DNA of 64,000 bases from Lachnospiraceae bacterium (lineage in GTDB: Bacteria > Bacillota > Clostridia > Lachnospirales > Lachnospiraceae): assembly GCA_017936785.1 (NCBI GenBank), contig JAGBEV010000053.1, positions 1-64,000 on the forward strand, read 5' to 3'. Shown here in pieces: positions 63,303-64,000 of this stretch. A model generated the notes under the pieces. That model saw nothing but the letters and a program-made list of their open reading frames with translations, was not told the DNA's origin and made no database searches. The translations under genes and the position numbers were made by a program. Position 1 is the first letter of the stretch, and each line of letters starts with the position of its first letter.

Positions 63303-63329
63303 TCGTCCTCTCTCTGCTTTCTGCTATCC

Positions 63330-63782
63330 TCACAATCTATGCTTTAATGCCATTAACCGGCGTTTTCTTTTTAGAATATTCTCAAAATTTTTCCCGCTTT
63401 CCTCCATGCTCATGGTTGGCAGCAGAATCCGGTCGGAAACCTGATATACACATAAGGGATTCTCCGAAATATCCAATTGGTACAGAGCAAGTCCCACTTC
63501 TTTCAGCCGCTCCCACAATGCTTCATAAAAAACATCGCCCATATTTTCAATATTGGGTTCCTTTCCTGCGAATTCAGGCATGGCATTCAGGTACTGCCCC
63601 CGGAAATTAGTAAAATATGCTTTTACAATGGCATCCATTTCAAAAAAAGGAATATCCTGTCCCCTTTCAATGCCGCCAATATACAAAACAACCGTAAAAG
63701 TATGGGAATGTGCCTTCTCTCTTTGATTCCGGAAGCTGTGCTCGGCATTGAAATAATATTTATAAACATAATATTGAAACAT
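63330..63782 (-). CDS. 6-pyruvoyl-tetrahydropterin synthase-like protein (copy 2)
   Basis: 150 aa T-fold protein, first gene of the exosortase-region operon. Zinc-ligand histidines His15 (AEHS), His25 and His27 (HSHTF) are kept, but the catalytic Cys of QueD is absent. Its sequence differs clearly from copy 1, so the two are not a recent duplication. RBS AAAGGACAGATAGTCAGA. XrtG loci typically contain one such protein; two is notable. An AT-rich stretch upstream has TATAAA but no clear -35. Confidence 0.82.
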   Translation of the reverse strand: MFQYYVYKYYFNAEHSFRNQREKAHSHTFTVVLYIGGIERGQDIPFFEMDAIVKAYFTNFRGQYLNAMPEFAGKEPNIENMGDVFYEALWERLKEVGLALYQLDISENPLCVYQVSDRILLPTMSMEESGKNFENILKRKRRLMALKHRL

Positions 63783-63919
63783 TCTGACTATCTGTCCTTT
63801 ATATTGTTATCGACAAATTTCACTAAATTGTGCATGAATTTATTCTTGCTTTATTCTATTTCTTTTTTTATATTTTTTCAATATAAAATAGATGGGAAAT
63901 CTTTCCCCCTTTTTTAATA

Positions 63920-63956
63920 AACAGTATAAAACAGTTGACATCTGTTTTATACTGTT
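63920..63956. promoter_or_regulatory. 15-bp perfect inverted repeat operator
   Basis: AACAGTATAAAACAG (63920-63934) and CTGTTTTATACTGTT (63942-63956) are exact inverted repeats around a 7-base centre that contains TTGACA, the -35 of the plus-strand promoter. An additional CTGTTTG half-site follows the -10. A dimeric repressor bound here would block RNA polymerase; GntR- or MarR-type regulators use comparable sites. Confidence 0.85.
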
Positions 63957-63963
63957 ATACACT
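63935..63963 (+). promoter_or_regulatory. sigma-A promoter of the right-edge gene
   Basis: TTGACA (63935-63940), 17-nt spacer, TACACT (63958-63963). The transcription start should lie near 63970, directly before the AGGAGG ribosome binding site at 63974-63979. Confidence 0.8.
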
Positions 63964-63987
63964 GTTTGTAGATAGGAGGATGAAACA

Positions 63988-64000
63988 ATGAAATTAATGA
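63988..64000 (+). CDS. start of a gene truncated by the window edge
   Basis: ATG AAA TTA ATG begins 8 bases after AGGAGG, behind a promoter and palindromic operator. Only four codons (MKLM) are inside the window, so the product cannot be named. The operator suggests tight regulation, perhaps autoregulation if the gene encodes the repressor. Confidence 0.6.

Overview
The window looks like chromosome of a Gram-positive, probably motile and spore-forming Clostridia, most likely family Lachnospiraceae. The evidence is moderate-to-low GC, strong AGGAGG-type ribosome binding sites, consensus sigma-A promoters, a Csp-like subtilase, sigma-D (FliA-type) promoters and an exosortase G locus, a system described from Gram-positive bacteria. 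No species is assigned. Almost every gene lies on the minus strand. The only plus-strand genes are a LysR regulator, an AraC regulator and the first codons of a gene at the right edge. No rRNA, tRNA, CRISPR array or transposase gene was seen.

Reading left to right. 0-8 kb: purine genes purN-purM-purE; an M29 aminopeptidase with an unusual N-terminal extension and two small membrane proteins; pyrE, pyrF and a TPR lipoprotein. 8-14 kb: LytTR and XRE regulators; polar amino acid ABC transporter 1 with a cytidylate-kinase-like protein; argJ behind a structured leader. 14-18 kb: three uncharacterised proteins (one FlxA-like) under two sigma-D promoters. 18-23 kb: a TetR/CPBP pair with a double-dyad operator, then gabT and 4-hydroxybutyrate dehydrogenase with a divergent LysR gene. 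23-28 kb: TrmO, a CarD-like protein, DUF1848, a fused MFS/spermidine-synthase-like protein and a cytoplasmic GH5. 28-33 kb: two cation antiporters, one behind a yybP-ykoY manganese riboswitch, and a KdpDE-like two-component pair.

33-41 kb: a chemoreceptor paired with a BMP-family lipoprotein, a Csp-like subtilase, a broken GGDEF/EAL gene and a MATE exporter. 41-49 kb: amino acid ABC transporter 2 with a second cytidylate-kinase-like gene, an iron alcohol dehydrogenase, a HemL-like aminotransferase and a PucR regulator. 49-52 kb: a MurD2-MurL pair, an alternative route to the D-glutamate of peptidoglycan. 52.9-63.8 kb: an 11-gene compact run containing exosortase XrtG, its probable single Firmicu-CTERM substrate, two glycosyltransferases, two pterin-synthase-like proteins, a degenerate GGDEF sensor, a large membrane protein, UDP-GlcNAc 2-epimerase, a small Cys-containing protein and a DUF2156 protein.

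Themes. Two modules pair a class III aminotransferase with an iron alcohol dehydrogenase, which suggests fermentation of omega-amino acids such as GABA. Two amino acid ABC transporters each sit beside a cytidylate-kinase-like protein. The least understood parts are the XrtG locus and the sigma-D operon of unknown proteins. All functions are inferred by reading the sequence; no database search was run.
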